Below are positions 10,346-23,012 of a stretch of DNA of 64,000 nt, piece by piece. The stretch is from Cymbidium sinense. Taxonomy: Eukaryota; Streptophyta; Magnoliopsida; Asparagales; Orchidaceae. Below the pieces are notes generated by a model that worked only from the letters and a program-made list of their open reading frames with translations, was not told the DNA's origin and searched no databases. Location of the stretch: contig CM038215.1 of assembly GCA_021442155.1 (NCBI GenBank), forward strand, positions 4,178,976 through 4,242,975, written 5' to 3'. Numbering within the stretch: position 1 is the first letter of the stretch; every line of letters begins with the position of its first letter. Position numbers and translations under genes: made by a program.

Positions 10346-11494
10346 GGCAAAAAATCCTAAATAAAATAAAAACTAAATAAAAACCTAAACCTAAAAATTA
10401 AACTTAAAAATAAAACCATAAAAAAAACCTAAACCCTAAACTAAAAAAAAACTAAACATATAATAAACACAATAAAATAAATATAAACCAAAACTAAAAT
10501 AAATTAAACTAAAATAAATAAAACCTAAACCTAAACCTAAAATAAACTAAACCTAAACCCTAAACTAAATAAAATAATCTAAAAATAAACCTAAACCTAA
10601 ACTAAAAAAAAATCTAAAAATAATACTAAAATAAAAACCTAAAACCTAAACCTAAAAAATAAAATAAAAACATAAAAATTAAATTAAAAATAAAAAATAA
10701 AACCTAAACTTAAAAACTAAAATAAAAATAAAACTAAACTAAAAATAAACATAAACTTAAACCTAAGCCTAAAAATAAACTAAAAAAAATGTAAACTAAA
10801 ATAAATTAACTAAATTAAATAAAAAAGTAAACTTAAATACAAATAACATAAACTAAAATAAACTAAAATAAATAAAAAATAAACTAAATAAACCTAAACC
10901 TACCGATTTACTTAATTTTTTTTAAAAAAAATGAAAACCCTAAACCCTAAAACCTAAACCATAAATCCTAAACCCTAAACCCTAAACCTAAACACTAAAC
11001 CCTAAACCTTAAAGCCTAAACAATAAAACTAACCCAAAACCATAAACCCTAAACCTACAACCGTAAACATACAACCCTAAACCCTAAACCATTAAAACCC
11101 TAAACCCTAAATCTTAAACCTAATCTCTAAACTAACCCTAAACTTAAAACCCTAAACCTTAAACCCTAAACCCTAAACCCTAACCCTAACCTTAAACCCT
11201 AAACCCTAAACCTTAAACTAACCTTAAACCCTAAAGCATAAACCTTGATCCCTAAACTAATAAACCCTATGTGAACCCCATACCCTAAACCCTAAACCCA
11301 AAATGCTAAAAACCCTAAACCCTAAAGACTAAACCTTAAACCCTAAACCCTAAATCCCAAACCCTATCCCCAAACCCTAAATCTTAAACCCTAAACCATA
11401 AATCATGTACCTAAACCTAAAATAACTAAAAAAGCTAAAAAATAAACCTAAAACCTAAAACCTAATAAACCAAAACCTAACCCTAAACCCTAAG
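10346..11494 (+). repeat. Compound telomere-like satellite, block 1
   Basis: 10,346-10,895 is AT-rich (CCTAAACCTAAA, AATAAAATAAA and ACTAAA words). 10,899-10,930 is a punctuation motif (CCTACCGATTTACTTAATTT, then T and A runs). 10,935-11,410 is dominated by CCCTAAA with many one-base variants (CCATAAA, CCTTAAA, CACTAAA). 11,416-11,494 resembles the AACTAAATAAATTAAAAAAT flank that precedes other GRP copies. All C-rich units are on the + strand. No gene. Confidence 0.9.
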
Positions 11495-11978
11495 AATGGG
11501 CAGATCCTTGACGCCAGGAACATCACCGTCAACCAAGCTCAGTCTAGATTTGGCGATGGAGGCAAAGGTGGAGGCGGTGGTTATCACAGTGGTGGTGGGG
11601 ATCTCGAGGTGCTGGTGGATATGGAGTTGGTTGTCAGAGTAGTGGTGGTTATGGAAGCGGGAGGAGCGATGGAGGTTACAACCGTGGTAGTGGCGGAGGG
11701 AGAGATTAGGGATATGATGGTGGATCCCGCTCCTCGAGAGGCTAGGGTGGTTTTGATGGGAACTGGAGAAACTGAAGAATGACCAATCCGATCTAATGCT
11801 TATGGAACTATTTTTTATAGTAGAGATGGTTCTAGTTATCTAAGGTTTTTGATTTGCTCTATGCATGCTCATTTTTTGTCTCTATCGTCACATGTGTCTT
11901 GGAATACTTGGTGTGTTACATGGTTGATGAAATAAAAAAAAGTCAATGTTGAATATGAATTTATTCTCTATCAAAAAA
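11495..11978 (+). pseudogene. GRP retrocopy 1 (glycine-rich RNA-binding protein, 3' part)
   Basis: Reads NGQILDARNITVNQAQSR, the end of an RNA-recognition motif as in plant GRP7/GRP8-type proteins, followed by a Gly-rich tail (GGGGGYHSGGG, GGYGSGRSDGGYNRGSGGGR, GYDGGSRSSRG, GFDGNWRN, stop at 11,773-11,775). The first ~60 residues of the RRM and the start codon are missing, because the copy begins abruptly after CCCTAAG. A frameshift near 11,600 and in-frame stops at 11,707 and 11,743 kill it. After the stop comes a ~200 bp 3'-UTR-like segment shared with the other copies, ending in a short A-run at 11,973-11,978. A 5'-truncated, A-tailed structure points to LINE-mediated retroposition. This is the best copy for recognising the source gene. 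Confidence 0.85.
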
Positions 11979-13998
11979 ATAACTAAAAAACCTAAACACT
12001 AACCTATAACCTGAACCCTAAACCTAAAATCTAAACCCTAAACCCTAAATCCTAAAGACCCTAAACTCTAAACCTAAAAGCATAAACCTTAAAATACAAA
12101 ACCCAAAACCCTAAACCCTAAACCCTAAACCCTAACCCAAACCTAAACCTAAACCCTAAATGCTAAATCCAAAATTATAAAACCCTAAACCCTAAACCCT
12201 AAATTAACCCTAAATCATAAACCCTAAACCCTAAACTAACCCTAAACCCTAACCCTAAAACCTAAACCCTAAACCCTAAAAACCCTAAACCCTAAACTCT
12301 AACCTTAAACCCTAAACACTAAACTCTAACCCGAAGCACTAAACCCTAAAACCCTAAACCTTAAAACCCTAAATCCTAAACCATAAATGCAAAACCTTAA
12401 ACCCTAAACCCTAGAAAGAAAAAAACCTAAACCTAAGTTAAATAAAACCTAAAATTAAAATAATTAAATAAACCTAAATCTAAATAAAAAATAAATAAAT
12501 TATATAAAAATCTAAGTAAATACCTAAACAAAAACATAAACCTAAACCTATAAATAAAAAAATTAAAATAAAATAAATAAAAACCTAAACTAATCTAAAA
12601 ATTAAAATAAACCTAAGAATAAAAAACCTAAATAAAATTAAATATAAAATAAAAATAAAATAAACCAAAACAAAAATAAAATAAAAACCTAAACCTAAAA
12701 AATAAACTTAAAAATAAATAAAAAATAAAACCCAAACCCTAAACTAAAAATAAAAATAAAATAAAATAAAAAATAAACCTAAACCTAAACTAAAATAAAC
12801 TAACCTAAAATAAATAGAACCTAAACCTAAAATAAACTAAAACTAAACATAAACTTCAAAAATAAAACCTAAAAATAAACCTAAAATAAAAAAATCTAAA
12901 ACCTCAACACTAAACCTTAAACCCTAAACCATCAAAAGCTAAAAACCTAAACCTAAACTAAATAAAACCTAAAAATAAAATAAATAAATAAACCTAAACA
13001 AATATAAAATAAAAACTAAACAAATAATAAAAATAAAATAAACCTAAAATAAAATTAAATAAAAACCTAAACCTAAAAGTTAAAATTAAAAATATAACCT
13101 AAAAATAAATAAAAAATCCTAAACCTTAAACTTAAAAAAACCTAAACCTAAACTAATATAAATAAAACCTAAACCTAAACCTAAAACCAATCCTAAACCC
13201 TAAATAAAATAAAATAAAATAAACCAAAACTAAAACTAAACCTAAACTAAAAAATAAAACTTAAAAATAAACCTAAAAATAAAAACTCAAACCTAAACCT
13301 AAAAAAATAAAATAAAAACCTAAACATAAACCTAAAAATAAAAAATAAAACCTAAACCTTAAAAATAAAGTAAAAATTAAACTAAACTAAAAAAATAAAC
13401 ATAAACCTAAACCTAAACCTAAATAATAAACTAAAATATAAAACCTAAGCAAAAATAAATAAACCTAAAGTAAATAAAATAAACTAAATAAAAATAAAAA
13501 GTAAACCTAAACAAAAGAAATTATTTAAAAAACTAAAATAAATTAAAAAATAAACTAAAAAAAGGCCTAAACCTACTAGTTTACCTAATTTAAAAAAAAC
13601 CTAAACCATAAACCCTAGACCCTAAACCTTAAATCCTAAAACTAAGACTAAATCCTGAACCCTAAACCTACAATTTTAATCCCTAAACCCTAAAAAACCC
13701 TAAACCCTAAGTCCTAAACCTGAAACCCTAAACCCTAAACCCTAAACTAACCCTAAACCCTAAACCCTGAATCCTAAACCATAAACCCTATACCCTAACC
13801 CTAACCCTAAACCCTAAAACCCTAAACCCTAATCCCTAAACTAACTTTAAACCATAAACCCTAAACCCTAAAAACCTTAAACCCTAAAGCCTAAACCATA
13901 AACCATAAACCCTAAACCCTAAAGCCTAGACTGTAAACCCTAAACTAACCCTAAACCCTAAGCCAACCATAAGCCCTAAACCCCTATATTAACCTAAA
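11979..13998 (+). repeat. Compound telomere-like satellite, block 2
   Basis: 11,990-12,415 CCCTAAA-rich; 12,420-12,900 AT-rich; a short CCCTAAA segment near 12,905-12,940; 12,945-13,565 AT-rich; punctuation motif at 13,571-13,599 (CCTACTAGTTTACCTAATTT, then A run); 13,600-13,998 CCCTAAA-rich up to the LINE 5' end. AT-rich halves start with the recurrent phrase CCTAAACTAAATAAAACCTA. No gene. Confidence 0.9.
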
Positions 13999-14155
13999 CC
14001 CCCCTCTCTCTCCTCTCAGCTGTGGCTCTCTCTAGCAATTTTGTGTTCCCTTTCATTTTTCTTATGGTTTGGCCGCTCGTTGGCCTACCACGATCATATT
14101 TTCTGGTTTATTGCTCTCGGTTTGGTCGCTTAGGTGATTTTTTCTTGATCTTACA

Positions 14156-15600
14156 ATGGTGGAGGTGCCGCTTTCTGTGCAACTAAGCTCGTTGAACTTG
14201 GAGGCATCGGCTAATCCTTTCAATCTACAAGGTAATTTGGATCCAGCTTCATCCATCATCAGTTAAGTCCTTTCAAGGACATTATCTCGTAAGAACACTT
14301 GCTCTAATGTTTCAAACTTAATCTCAACTTCCTTCCATGGAATGCGTAATGTGGATCTTGATGTGGAAAAATTAGTAAAGCCCTTTGAATTTTCATTAGT
14401 TGGAAAATTTTCCTTACGTCGCCCGACTCTTGACAATATCTGATCCTTCTTTCACAGCCTAAAGCTTTCAAGAGTTTTCACTATCGGGTTGATCAATTTT
14501 AAGCATATCCTTATTCAGCTATCGAATGATTTAGACTACTCAAGAGTCTTTTTTCATCCCTACTTGTGTACAATTGTCAAATGAGGTTTTGAAATGGTCA
14601 CCTCTTTTTGATGTCAAAGAGGAATCCCCTATTGTTCCTTTATGGCTAGCCTTTCCAAACATGAGGATACATTATGTTACCCATCAAGTCCTATTTGCGG
14701 TTGGGGCTCTCTTTGGTAAGCCCCTTCAAATTGATCAAGCCACCGTCGTGAGATCTCACCATCGCTTGCTGGTTGAGATTGATATTACCAAAAGTACCTA
14801 AAGAAGTTTGGATCAAAAAAATTTGGGTATAATCAAAGTGGAATTTGAAAATTTCCCTATTTTTGCACACATTGTAAGATCCATGGTCATGATCACTCAA
14901 TGCTTTGTGTTACACCCTCTTAAAAAAGAATAAATTATCGATCCTAATCCCACTCTAGGAAATGAAAACTAATAAGTTTGCTTATGTGCCTAAAGCTACT
15001 CAAAATGGAACTCACCCTCCTACCCCTACCCTTTACTATCTACGATTTGCCTATTGGAGAACAACTGAGCCCGGTAAAAATAATGATATTGAGGTTTGTG
15101 AGGAAACTAATGATAACTTAATTAACATTACCCTACTTGTAATAATTTGGCATCACAAGACAATCCCTTGACTCATATGAATCATAATGGTGATTTGAAT
15201 GGGAATCTCAAGTTGGATCAAAATCTCAAAACTAATTCGAATTGTTCTAAAATGTTGATACTTTGGTGGTGACAAAAAATATGAATAATCATCATGGAAA
15301 TGAGAATGAAATTTGTGCTATTAATGGTGTCACAACCTCTCCTTCTATTACCCCGAGTGATATCCATGCTAATTCAATTTCTCAACCTAACTCGATACAA
15401 GAAGGAGAAATCACCATTAGAATGCTTTGAGATACTCCCTATTTTGAATATCACCAACCACTCCCTTCGATGGAGATACATTGGACATAGATAGGCCTTT
15501 TCAAACTGTTAAAAAAAATCTCTTAAAGCTAGAATGTTCACTAATAGCTCCACTAGAACCACTGATCTTCTCTAACTTCCCAACAAATAATTGCTTCATG
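14156..15600 (+). pseudogene. LINE A ORF1 (DUF4283-type domain, broken zinc knuckle)
   Basis: ORF1 proteins of plant L1 elements bind the element RNA. ATG at 14,156 (MVEVPLSVQLSSLNLEA) lines up with the ORF1 start of LINE D. Across frames one reads VDLDVEKLVKPFEFSLVGKF, ILIQLSNDLDYSRVFFHP, KWSPLFDVKEESPIVPLWLA and HYVTHQVLFAVGALFGKPLQ, the DUF4283-type core, then FCTHCKIHGHDHS. The CCHC zinc knuckle loses its last Cys to a 2-base deletion near 14,898. The C-terminal linker (15,000-15,600) is fragmentary. Several stops, including near 14,264 and around 14,580, make it non-functional. Confidence 0.8.
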
Positions 15601-15658
15601 CTCTCTTTTCTTCTCCTTCAATTTTTTCATTATCTCTTTCTTTTCCTTCCACCTTATT

Positions 15659-18600
15659 ATGATCAATTTTCTTATTTGGAATGTTCGGGTATTGGGACTC
15701 TCACTGCAATCATGTTAGAGCCTTTATCGCACTCATAACATAACCTTACTTATTGAGCCATTCATTCACTCTTCTAAGATCACCCATGTTGCTAGAATGC
15801 TTGGCTTTCAAAATTTCTTTTATAATAATATAAATTTGGTGTTTTGGAATAATTAAATCAACATTTCTATCCTTGATGATCTCAACAATTGGTTAATGTT
15901 CAAATCTCATTGGGTGAATTTTTTCTCTTGGTTCCTTTATCTATGCTTCTTGTAATAGAGCTGGTAGGAACATCCTTTGGGATCACTTAAGAACCTTTGC
16001 CTCCTCGATTAACAAACCCTGGTTGGTTGGGGGTGATTTCAACACTATTATCGCTTCCTTAAAAAGGAGGGGAGGCTGCTCTCCTAACATCCATTCCATG
16101 GAAGATTTCTTTAATATGATCCTCGATTGCAACCTGATTGATATTGGTTTTTCTGGCTTCGACTATATGTGGCATAACTCTAGACTTTGCAGTGGCTTGA
16201 TAGGACCCTCTTTAATTCCAATTGGATCAATTAATGGCCCCTCACTTCTATTAAGCATTTGAGCAGAACTTTGTCTAACCATGCTCCACTTTTGATCTCT
16301 ATCAAAACTTGTTCCAGTAATCTTTCCTCACCTACTCCTTTTAGATTCCAAAATATGTGGACCCAACATCATGATTTCATTAATGTTGTTTCCATTAATT
16401 GGATGGCCCCAATTCACCCGGACAATTCTATTAAAGGCATGATTCAGCTTTGGCTTAAGCTCAAAAGACTTAAATAAAACCTAAATTGGTGAAATAAGCA
16501 TCATTTTAAAAATCTTTTTGCCAATCTCAAAATTACGGAACAATTAGTTTGCTCCCTTGAAGATGCAGTCTTAACTGATCCTAGTAAGCTTGATGAGTTG
16601 AACACTGCTAAAGATAACTTGATAAATTATTAGAATATGGAGGAAACCTACCGGCAAAAAGGTCGCTAGCAAACATATTGTAATGGTGATAAATACAAGG
16701 TATTTCCATGCTCTTTTCAAAAAAAGGAAAGCCTTAAACTCTATTCAAAAAATCAAAATATTAACTGAATGGATCACCGATAATAATAAAATTAAAGATT
16801 CTGTCATACAACATTTTCAAAATTTATTAAACATCAACCCTCCCTTAGAAGCCCTCTCCAACACACACCTGATCCCCTCTATGATTACTAATGATGAAAA
16901 TCATTTACTCACATTGCATCCTACAGAAGTTGAGATTAGTAGTACTCTCAATACCATGAACACTAACTCTGTTACTGGCCTTGATGGCTATACGACCCAT
17001 TTCTTTTAGCATTGTTGGCCTTTTATTAAGTCTGGCCTTGTTGATGCTATTGTTGACTTCTTTGGTGCCTTTACTAGATACTTTTCTAGCACTTCAATTG
17101 TCCTCATTCCCAAAACTAATACCCGATTCTTGGGAGATTTTAGACCTATCGCCTTTGCACCTTCTTTCAAAAAACTCATTGCTAAATTAATTAATAAGGA
17201 TAAGTTTGTCGCCCCAAAATTATTTCTCCTAACCAAACTTTCATTAAAATAGAGCTATATCTATCCTTCTAGCCCAAGAGCTGGTTCATGACATTGATGT
17301 TCCTACTAGAGGTGGCAACATCCTCCTCAAACAGGACATCTCTAAAGCTTTTGATAACCTCTTGTGGGATTTCAACTTTCAAATCTTACATTTGTTTGAG
17401 TTTTCTAATAATTTCATCCGCCTCATCAAAAATTATGTTACCAAAGTTTGGTTCTCTATTATTATGAATGGTGAGTCCCTAAGTTTCTTTACTTCAAGGC
17501 ATGGCTTGAGACAAGGAGACCCCTTTCACCCTCTCTTTTTATTATTATTGTTGAATATCTTTCGAGGAGCCTGAATGATCTTTCAATAAAAATCCTACCA
17601 TGTTTTTTAAAACTCATGGTGGTCTCCCTGTTTCTCATCTCAATTTTGCTGATGATTTTATAATCTTTTGCAATGCCTCTATTCAGCACATTAAAACTAT
17701 TAAAAACCTTTTAAATTGATTTGGCAAAGAAAGTGGTCACTTTCTCAATGAAGGAAAATGTTGTTCCATTCCTTCTGCTAAAATCCCTACCAATAGGCTC
17801 AACCAAATCTCTAGGATTACTAATTTTCAGCAACATCAACTTCCTATTAATTATCTTGCTCGCTTTTAAAGGTCAAAAGATCTCATCTTTTGATGATCTT
17901 ATCGAAAATCTCTAATAAAATTTCTATTTGGGAATTTCATTTACTCTCTTCGGTAGGCTCACCTTGATTAAGAGCACTCTTAATTCCATTCCTTTATATC
18001 TCATCCAAACCATTGTCCGACCATTTCTATCATTAATGTAATTGAGCCTTAAAAAAATTTTCTGGGGCTCTAATAACCCCTCTAAAAGAATGCACTGGAC
18101 CTCTTGGTTTAAAAGGTGTGGCACTCTCACTGAAGGTGGTCTTGGATGTAAGACAATGAAAGAAGCTATCACTGCCTTTTCCTTTAAACTCTGATGGAAT
18201 TTGAGGAGTAACAATAGTCTTTGGGATAATTTCATGACTGTTAAATATTATCATGGTAAGCACCCCCTCATTTATCCCTATAAAGTGAGAGATTCTTCTG
18301 TTTGGAAAAGACTTTGTTCCGTCAAATGGGATGCAAAATCCTTAATTTTTTGGGATTAACTCTCCTCCTTCTTGGCAAGATAATTGAGTGGATGTGGGTC
18401 CATTGATGACTTAATCTCTACCCATTCCACTGCTACTATTAAAGTGAAATCTTTCGCGTAATAATATGTGAAATAATAAGTAGTTTACCGATTATATTCC
18501 TTCTTTTCTCTTGAACAAACTTACTAATATTCCTATCATTCTTACCAATCAAGATCAGATCCTTTTTAAGCTCTCATAGAATGGTGATTTCAACTTTAAA

Positions 18601-19640
18601 AATGTTTGGCTTCACATTAAAGAAACTCATGATTCTTCCAATGTGTTTCTCAAACTTTGGAATAACACTATCCCTACTTCTTATTCTATTCTTACTTGGC
18701 ATATTTTGAAAAACTTCATCCTTGTTGACTCCTTGTTGTGGGGTAAAGGTTTTCAATTACCTTTAAAATGTCAATGCTACTTTCACATTGAGAATGTGAA
18801 TCATGTCTTTGTTAACAGGGCCATTGCTTCTAAACTTTGGATTTGGTATGATGATCTCTTTAACATTTTCATTTTCAATGGCTCCCTAACTTTATATCAA
18901 CTTCTTGAAGTTTATTTTGACAACACTATTAAAGGTCACATTAAAGTCATAACTGCTATCACTCTTATTTGGTTCATATGGTTGGACATAAATGATGCAA
19001 AATATCATGAGATCCCCATGAACCACATGAGGATAATTGCTAGAATTAAAAACAAAATTCATGACTTGTTTAATGCCAATCTCATTCATGCATTCAAAGG
19101 TTGTAAATTTGTTAATAAACTGGGTCTTAACTTACCGATCAACCCTACATAAATGACAAGATTGTTTATTAGGTAAAACCTCATGATCATACTATTAAAA
19201 TTAACACCGATGGCTCTCTCTCATAAAGGTTTAGGTTGTGGTGGCATTTTTAGAAATCTTAATGGTAAAGTCCTATGTGCTTTTGCTTACCCCCTTAATT
19301 CTTGCAATGTTCCTTTTGCTGAGCTTATGGTAGTGTACAAAGCTCTTGAGATTTGCTTTAAAAATGGTTGGCTCAATATTTGGATTGAGGTAAATGCCCT
19401 TCTACTGATTGATCTTTTGACTTCCACAAAAATGAGCAACACTGAATTGTACTACCTTCTCAAGCAAACTAGAGTTCTTCTTACCCAATTTAATTTTAAC
19501 ATCACTCATGTATGGCATGAGGGTAATGCATGTGATTACTTGCCAACTGGGAGCTAGATTGGATGGTATAATCTTCTTTGATCAATTCACCCTACCAAAA
19601 CATTTGCGTGGTTTGGTTAATTTGGACAATATTAGGCTCC
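15659..19640 (+). pseudogene. LINE A ORF2 (endonuclease, reverse transcriptase, RNase H)
   Basis: ORF2 nicks target DNA and reverse-transcribes the element RNA onto it. The AP endonuclease starts at the ATG at 15,659 (INFLIWNVR), with GGDFNTI near 16,029. The usual SDH motif reads Ser-Asn-His (16,273-16,281), a lost catalytic-region Asp. RT motif A is QDISKAFDN (17,332-17,358), motif B GLRQGDPFHPLF (about 17,503), motif C FADDFIIF (about 17,645). A zf-RVT-like segment (CQCYFHIENVNHVFVN) lies near 18,765. RNase H begins INTDGSLSHKGLGCGGIF (about 19,199), with FAELMVVYKALEIC, IEVNALLLID (the expected Asp is Asn) and ITHVWHEGNAC. Many frameshifts and stops; the longest open piece is 18,643-19,152. 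Dead, but the domain order is complete. Confidence 0.85.
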
Positions 19641-22600
19641 CTTATCTCAGATATTAATCTAACCTATGGGATTGATCTGGTTCAATATCTGTTTAACTGA
19701 ATGCCCATTTTATATTCAGTGTTGTTATTCTCTTGGTTTTTGCTGATGTTTCACCCAGATACTACTTGCTATTTTAATTTCTATGACATGTGATGTAGGT
19801 TTAATTGCATTTTCTTTAATTGGGGGCTTCCTGCTTTTGTTACATACACTGATAAAGTGTTGCTGTACCTCTCAAATTTGCTGATGCATCATCCTAATAC
19901 TCCCACTTGGTCAATTGTTGAGTTGTGTAACATCTGCTGTTGGTTTACTATCCCCAATCTTGATTGGGGTCTTACTATCAATGTTTCCTCCATTGTTAAT
20001 GATAAGGGGATTACTCATTGCTGGAAAGATATATACTACTTAATGCTCTATTTGTTGATGCTATATTTTTTGATCAATAGGGACATATTTCTTTCCTTTT
20101 TATGGAATTATAATCTGAGATCCATGCATCAATGCTTAATAGATATCCCTCTGTTCAACTTTACAGCTGATCCTAACTTATATGATATTCTTCTCCTTAT
20201 TATGGATTGGAATTACCTCCGGATTTCAATTTTAGTGATGCTGTGGGATTAGCTGCTGGCATTAAATTTTGTGTCTTGCTGGTTATCAAAGATGAAACTG
20301 CTTGGAACCACTTAGTAACCTATGTTGTATCAATGTTACTTCCTAGTGTTTATTATGTTGGATGCAATATTTATTGATGTTTTAATGTTGATTGTTGGAT
20401 TTTTGGGCCTTTTGTCATGCACTCTGGGGTTTTTGTCATGGTAATTGCTAATCCCCTCTTCCCTTCTTGTATGGGCAGAATCAACACTTCCTTTGTTGTA
20501 ATTAATATCTATTTGTAGGCTAACCTTGTTATTTTTGGCTATTTTTTGGTTGTTTTTATCTTGTCTAACTTTGTTGCTTGCTTCTGGGCTGCAATTGATC
20601 ACCTAATTTGCTGTCTTCTCCCATTTAGCTAACATTACGATCGACGCGGATTACCCAACCGCATAATTGATTTTAGCTTATGCTTCTTTTGGATTATCTT
20701 GATCATGACCTTTTGAGGTTATTGAATGGTTGCGGTTTTGCTTTTGTTGTCTCTTTTATTAGCTTTTGACCGCTATCATCATCTCGCTTTTGGATCCTTT
20801 CCCTATCCTTCGGACTTTACTTTTGTTTTGTATATTTGCATTGGGGGGTATTTTTTTCAATTTGTTGTTAATTTTCATCTTGGTTGTTGATTGATCCTGA
20901 TCAGCAAGCTATGGGTTGTCCTTCTTGTCTATGGTGCCTTTGGAGTTGCTTACTTGCTGGGTAACCTCTTTCTTCCAACCTGCCAAGAGAGTGTCTGTTA
21001 TCTTCTGTTTATCCTTATCTCCTTGCAAGTTTGGACTTTCTTAATGATTTTTCTGTTTGATTTCTGTCAGGGTTTTTTTGTTGGTTCTTTCTGGGTTTTT
21101 TCTAAGCATTGTCTATTTGAATTAGGTGGTTCTTTGGCCAACTTACTATTCTTTATTCTCTTGTTTGTTGGCTTCTTTGGATATTTGATTCCTTTGTTCA
21201 CTCGCTTGGGGTTGTCTTCTTTTCAGGTGTCTTGTTTTGTGTAACTAATTTATTTTCCCCTTCGCCAGAATGTGTTTTCCTATTTATTATTATCTCCTAA
21301 TCGTTTTCTTCATGGCTTTCATTTCCTACCTGTGGTTTTTAGTGTAGTTTATTTTCCCATTTCTGAAGGTATTTTCTATTCTGCATGATTTCAATTGTTG
21401 TTGCATTTTCTACTGCCTTGTGGCTGTGCCTTTTCCCTCTATTTGGAAAGCATCTTCCATTTTGATGGGGTTGGTTGTTGGCCAACTTGCTGTTCTTTCT
21501 ATCTTGGTGGTTCGTGATCCATGTTCAGCCTTCTGCTACAATGGTTGTCTATCATGTTTTGCAGACTAATTTTGATGTTATTTTGCTTAAATTTGGTGGG
21601 GGTAATAATTGCATTATTGTTTACATCGATGGCCTTTGATTTTCGTCCTTATCAAGCAGGATGTCTTTATGGTTCTCATTTTCTCGCCATTCTTGGTTTT
21701 TTTGCCTTTTATCATATCCCTTTCCTTCTTCTTATCGGTTGTCCTCCCATTTCTTGTGGTCATTTTGGCTTGGGGTATGTGCTTATCCAAATGTGTAGTT
21801 TTGTGGTTGTTGGTCTATAATTTGATTATTGGCTTTTGATTTTGAATCGACTTCATATGCTATTATTTTTCCCTCTAGCTTATGCTATATTTGTGCATCA
21901 TTGTGACTATACTTTGCCTCTTGATTTTAATCTTTGCATTGTTTAATCTCATTGGTGGATTTATGGCCACCTTGTCGACTATTACTCGTGATTGTTGCAA
22001 CGATTAATGAGTTTGATCATAAGGAAACTATTTCTGGTGTTATCTCCGATTGTCTCTGGATTTGTGGTGGGAGCAACCCTTTACCTTCTTTCTCATGTAC
22101 TTCCATTTCCTGTGGTAATTTGGGATTGGGTATGTTGTGTCCCTTTATAATTGTTGTTCTCAATTGTCTAAAACAAGGAGGTTGTTAAAATCTGCATTAC
22201 TTACATTCTTTGCTTATCTTTGATGGAAATAACCTGAGTCGCTTACTGACTTTTACCAAGAATGTATATTTATTAATGTCATACAAGATTGGAATGGGGT
22301 TATTGCTCTTGTCTTTGCTCTGGTTTGCGCAGATTTCAAAATTTGCTTTTTATCCTTAGATCCGGTTTCATGGATGACCGACATTGATATCTCTTTCATT
22401 TGAGTTGGGATTGTCATGCCATGGAGCCTAATATGATGACATATATTTTGGCATGGGATCCTTACCCACTTTGCTCTTTCGCTTCTTTCCACTTTTGTGT
22501 ATACTTTTACCTATTCTTGCGTATTTTGGCTCAAAAGATCTTCATCAATGCTATACGTTTGTTGGCTATGATGGATGTGATGCTTTCACCCGCTTTTGTT

Positions 22601-23012
22601 TGGTAGTAGCTCTTGTGATGTAACTCTTATGTAAGTTTGATGCTCATATTTCTACCCCAACTTGGTGTGAGCTTGAGCCTTTATCCCACTCTTTATTATT
22701 ACCATTTTCGATTTTGTTGCTCTCATTTATCATTTTCTCTACTACTTTAAGCTCTAACTTCTTCCGAATAATCTTGTGTGTTTTTTTCTTTCTTTGTAGG
22801 TTGCTCCATAGTGTCATGCATTCTCACTTCTTGTAACATTCTCATCCTTCATTTGCTTTTGTTAATCACTTTGTATCTTTTGCTGCTTTTTTTTTCTTTT
22901 GCTTCTAGATGTACTTAGATAGGGATTTACCTTATCGATTTTGAGTTCTTATTTTATCCCTTAAGGACCTTGTAACCCTTTTTGTATAATAAAATTCTCA
23001 TGGGTTTCACTT
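19641..23012 (+). other. LINE A long T-rich 3' region
   Basis: About 3.4 kb between the RNase H and the element end, strongly T-rich on the + strand with TTGTTG, TTTTGG and CTTTTG words. Open frames here (for example 19,857-20,252 and 20,891-21,244) encode Leu/Phe-rich strings that simply reflect T-richness and resemble no family. The last ~450 bp (from GGTAGTAGCTCTTGTGATGT near 22,602 to the end) is shared with the other three LINEs, including GATGTACTTAGATAGGGATT (about 22,909) and CCTTGTAACCCTTTTTGT. It probably acts as the 3' UTR recognised by the ORF2 protein. Confidence 0.65.

Larger units (their letters stand above)
13999..23012 (+). mobile_element. LINE A: near full-length, dead L1-type retrotransposon
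   Basis: Starts with a CT-rich 5' end (CCCCCCTCTCTCTCCTCTCA) similar to LINE D, then ORF1 (14,156-15,600), ORF2 (15,659-19,640) and a T-rich 3' region (19,641-23,012). It ends after AATAAA-like TATAATAAAATTC without a long A-tail, directly at CCCTAAATCC. Both ends lie in telomere-like repeat. It is preserved from 5' end to 3' end but carries many frameshifts and stops in both ORFs. Same family as LINEs B, C and D: the 3'-terminal ~450 bp and the ORFs are clearly alike. Confidence 0.9.

Noticed and set aside
10930..11410. A true chromosome-end telomere
   Set aside because: Units are heavily degenerate, interrupted by AT-rich halves, LINEs and GRP copies, and flanked on the left by a Ty3 remnant; this is interstitial telomere-like satellite.
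19857..21839. Series of hydrophobic + strand open frames that look like membrane proteins
   Set aside because: They lie in the T-rich 3' region of LINE A. T-rich DNA automatically yields Phe/Leu/Ile/Val-rich frames; there are several overlapping frames, no family resemblance and no conservation in LINEs B and D.
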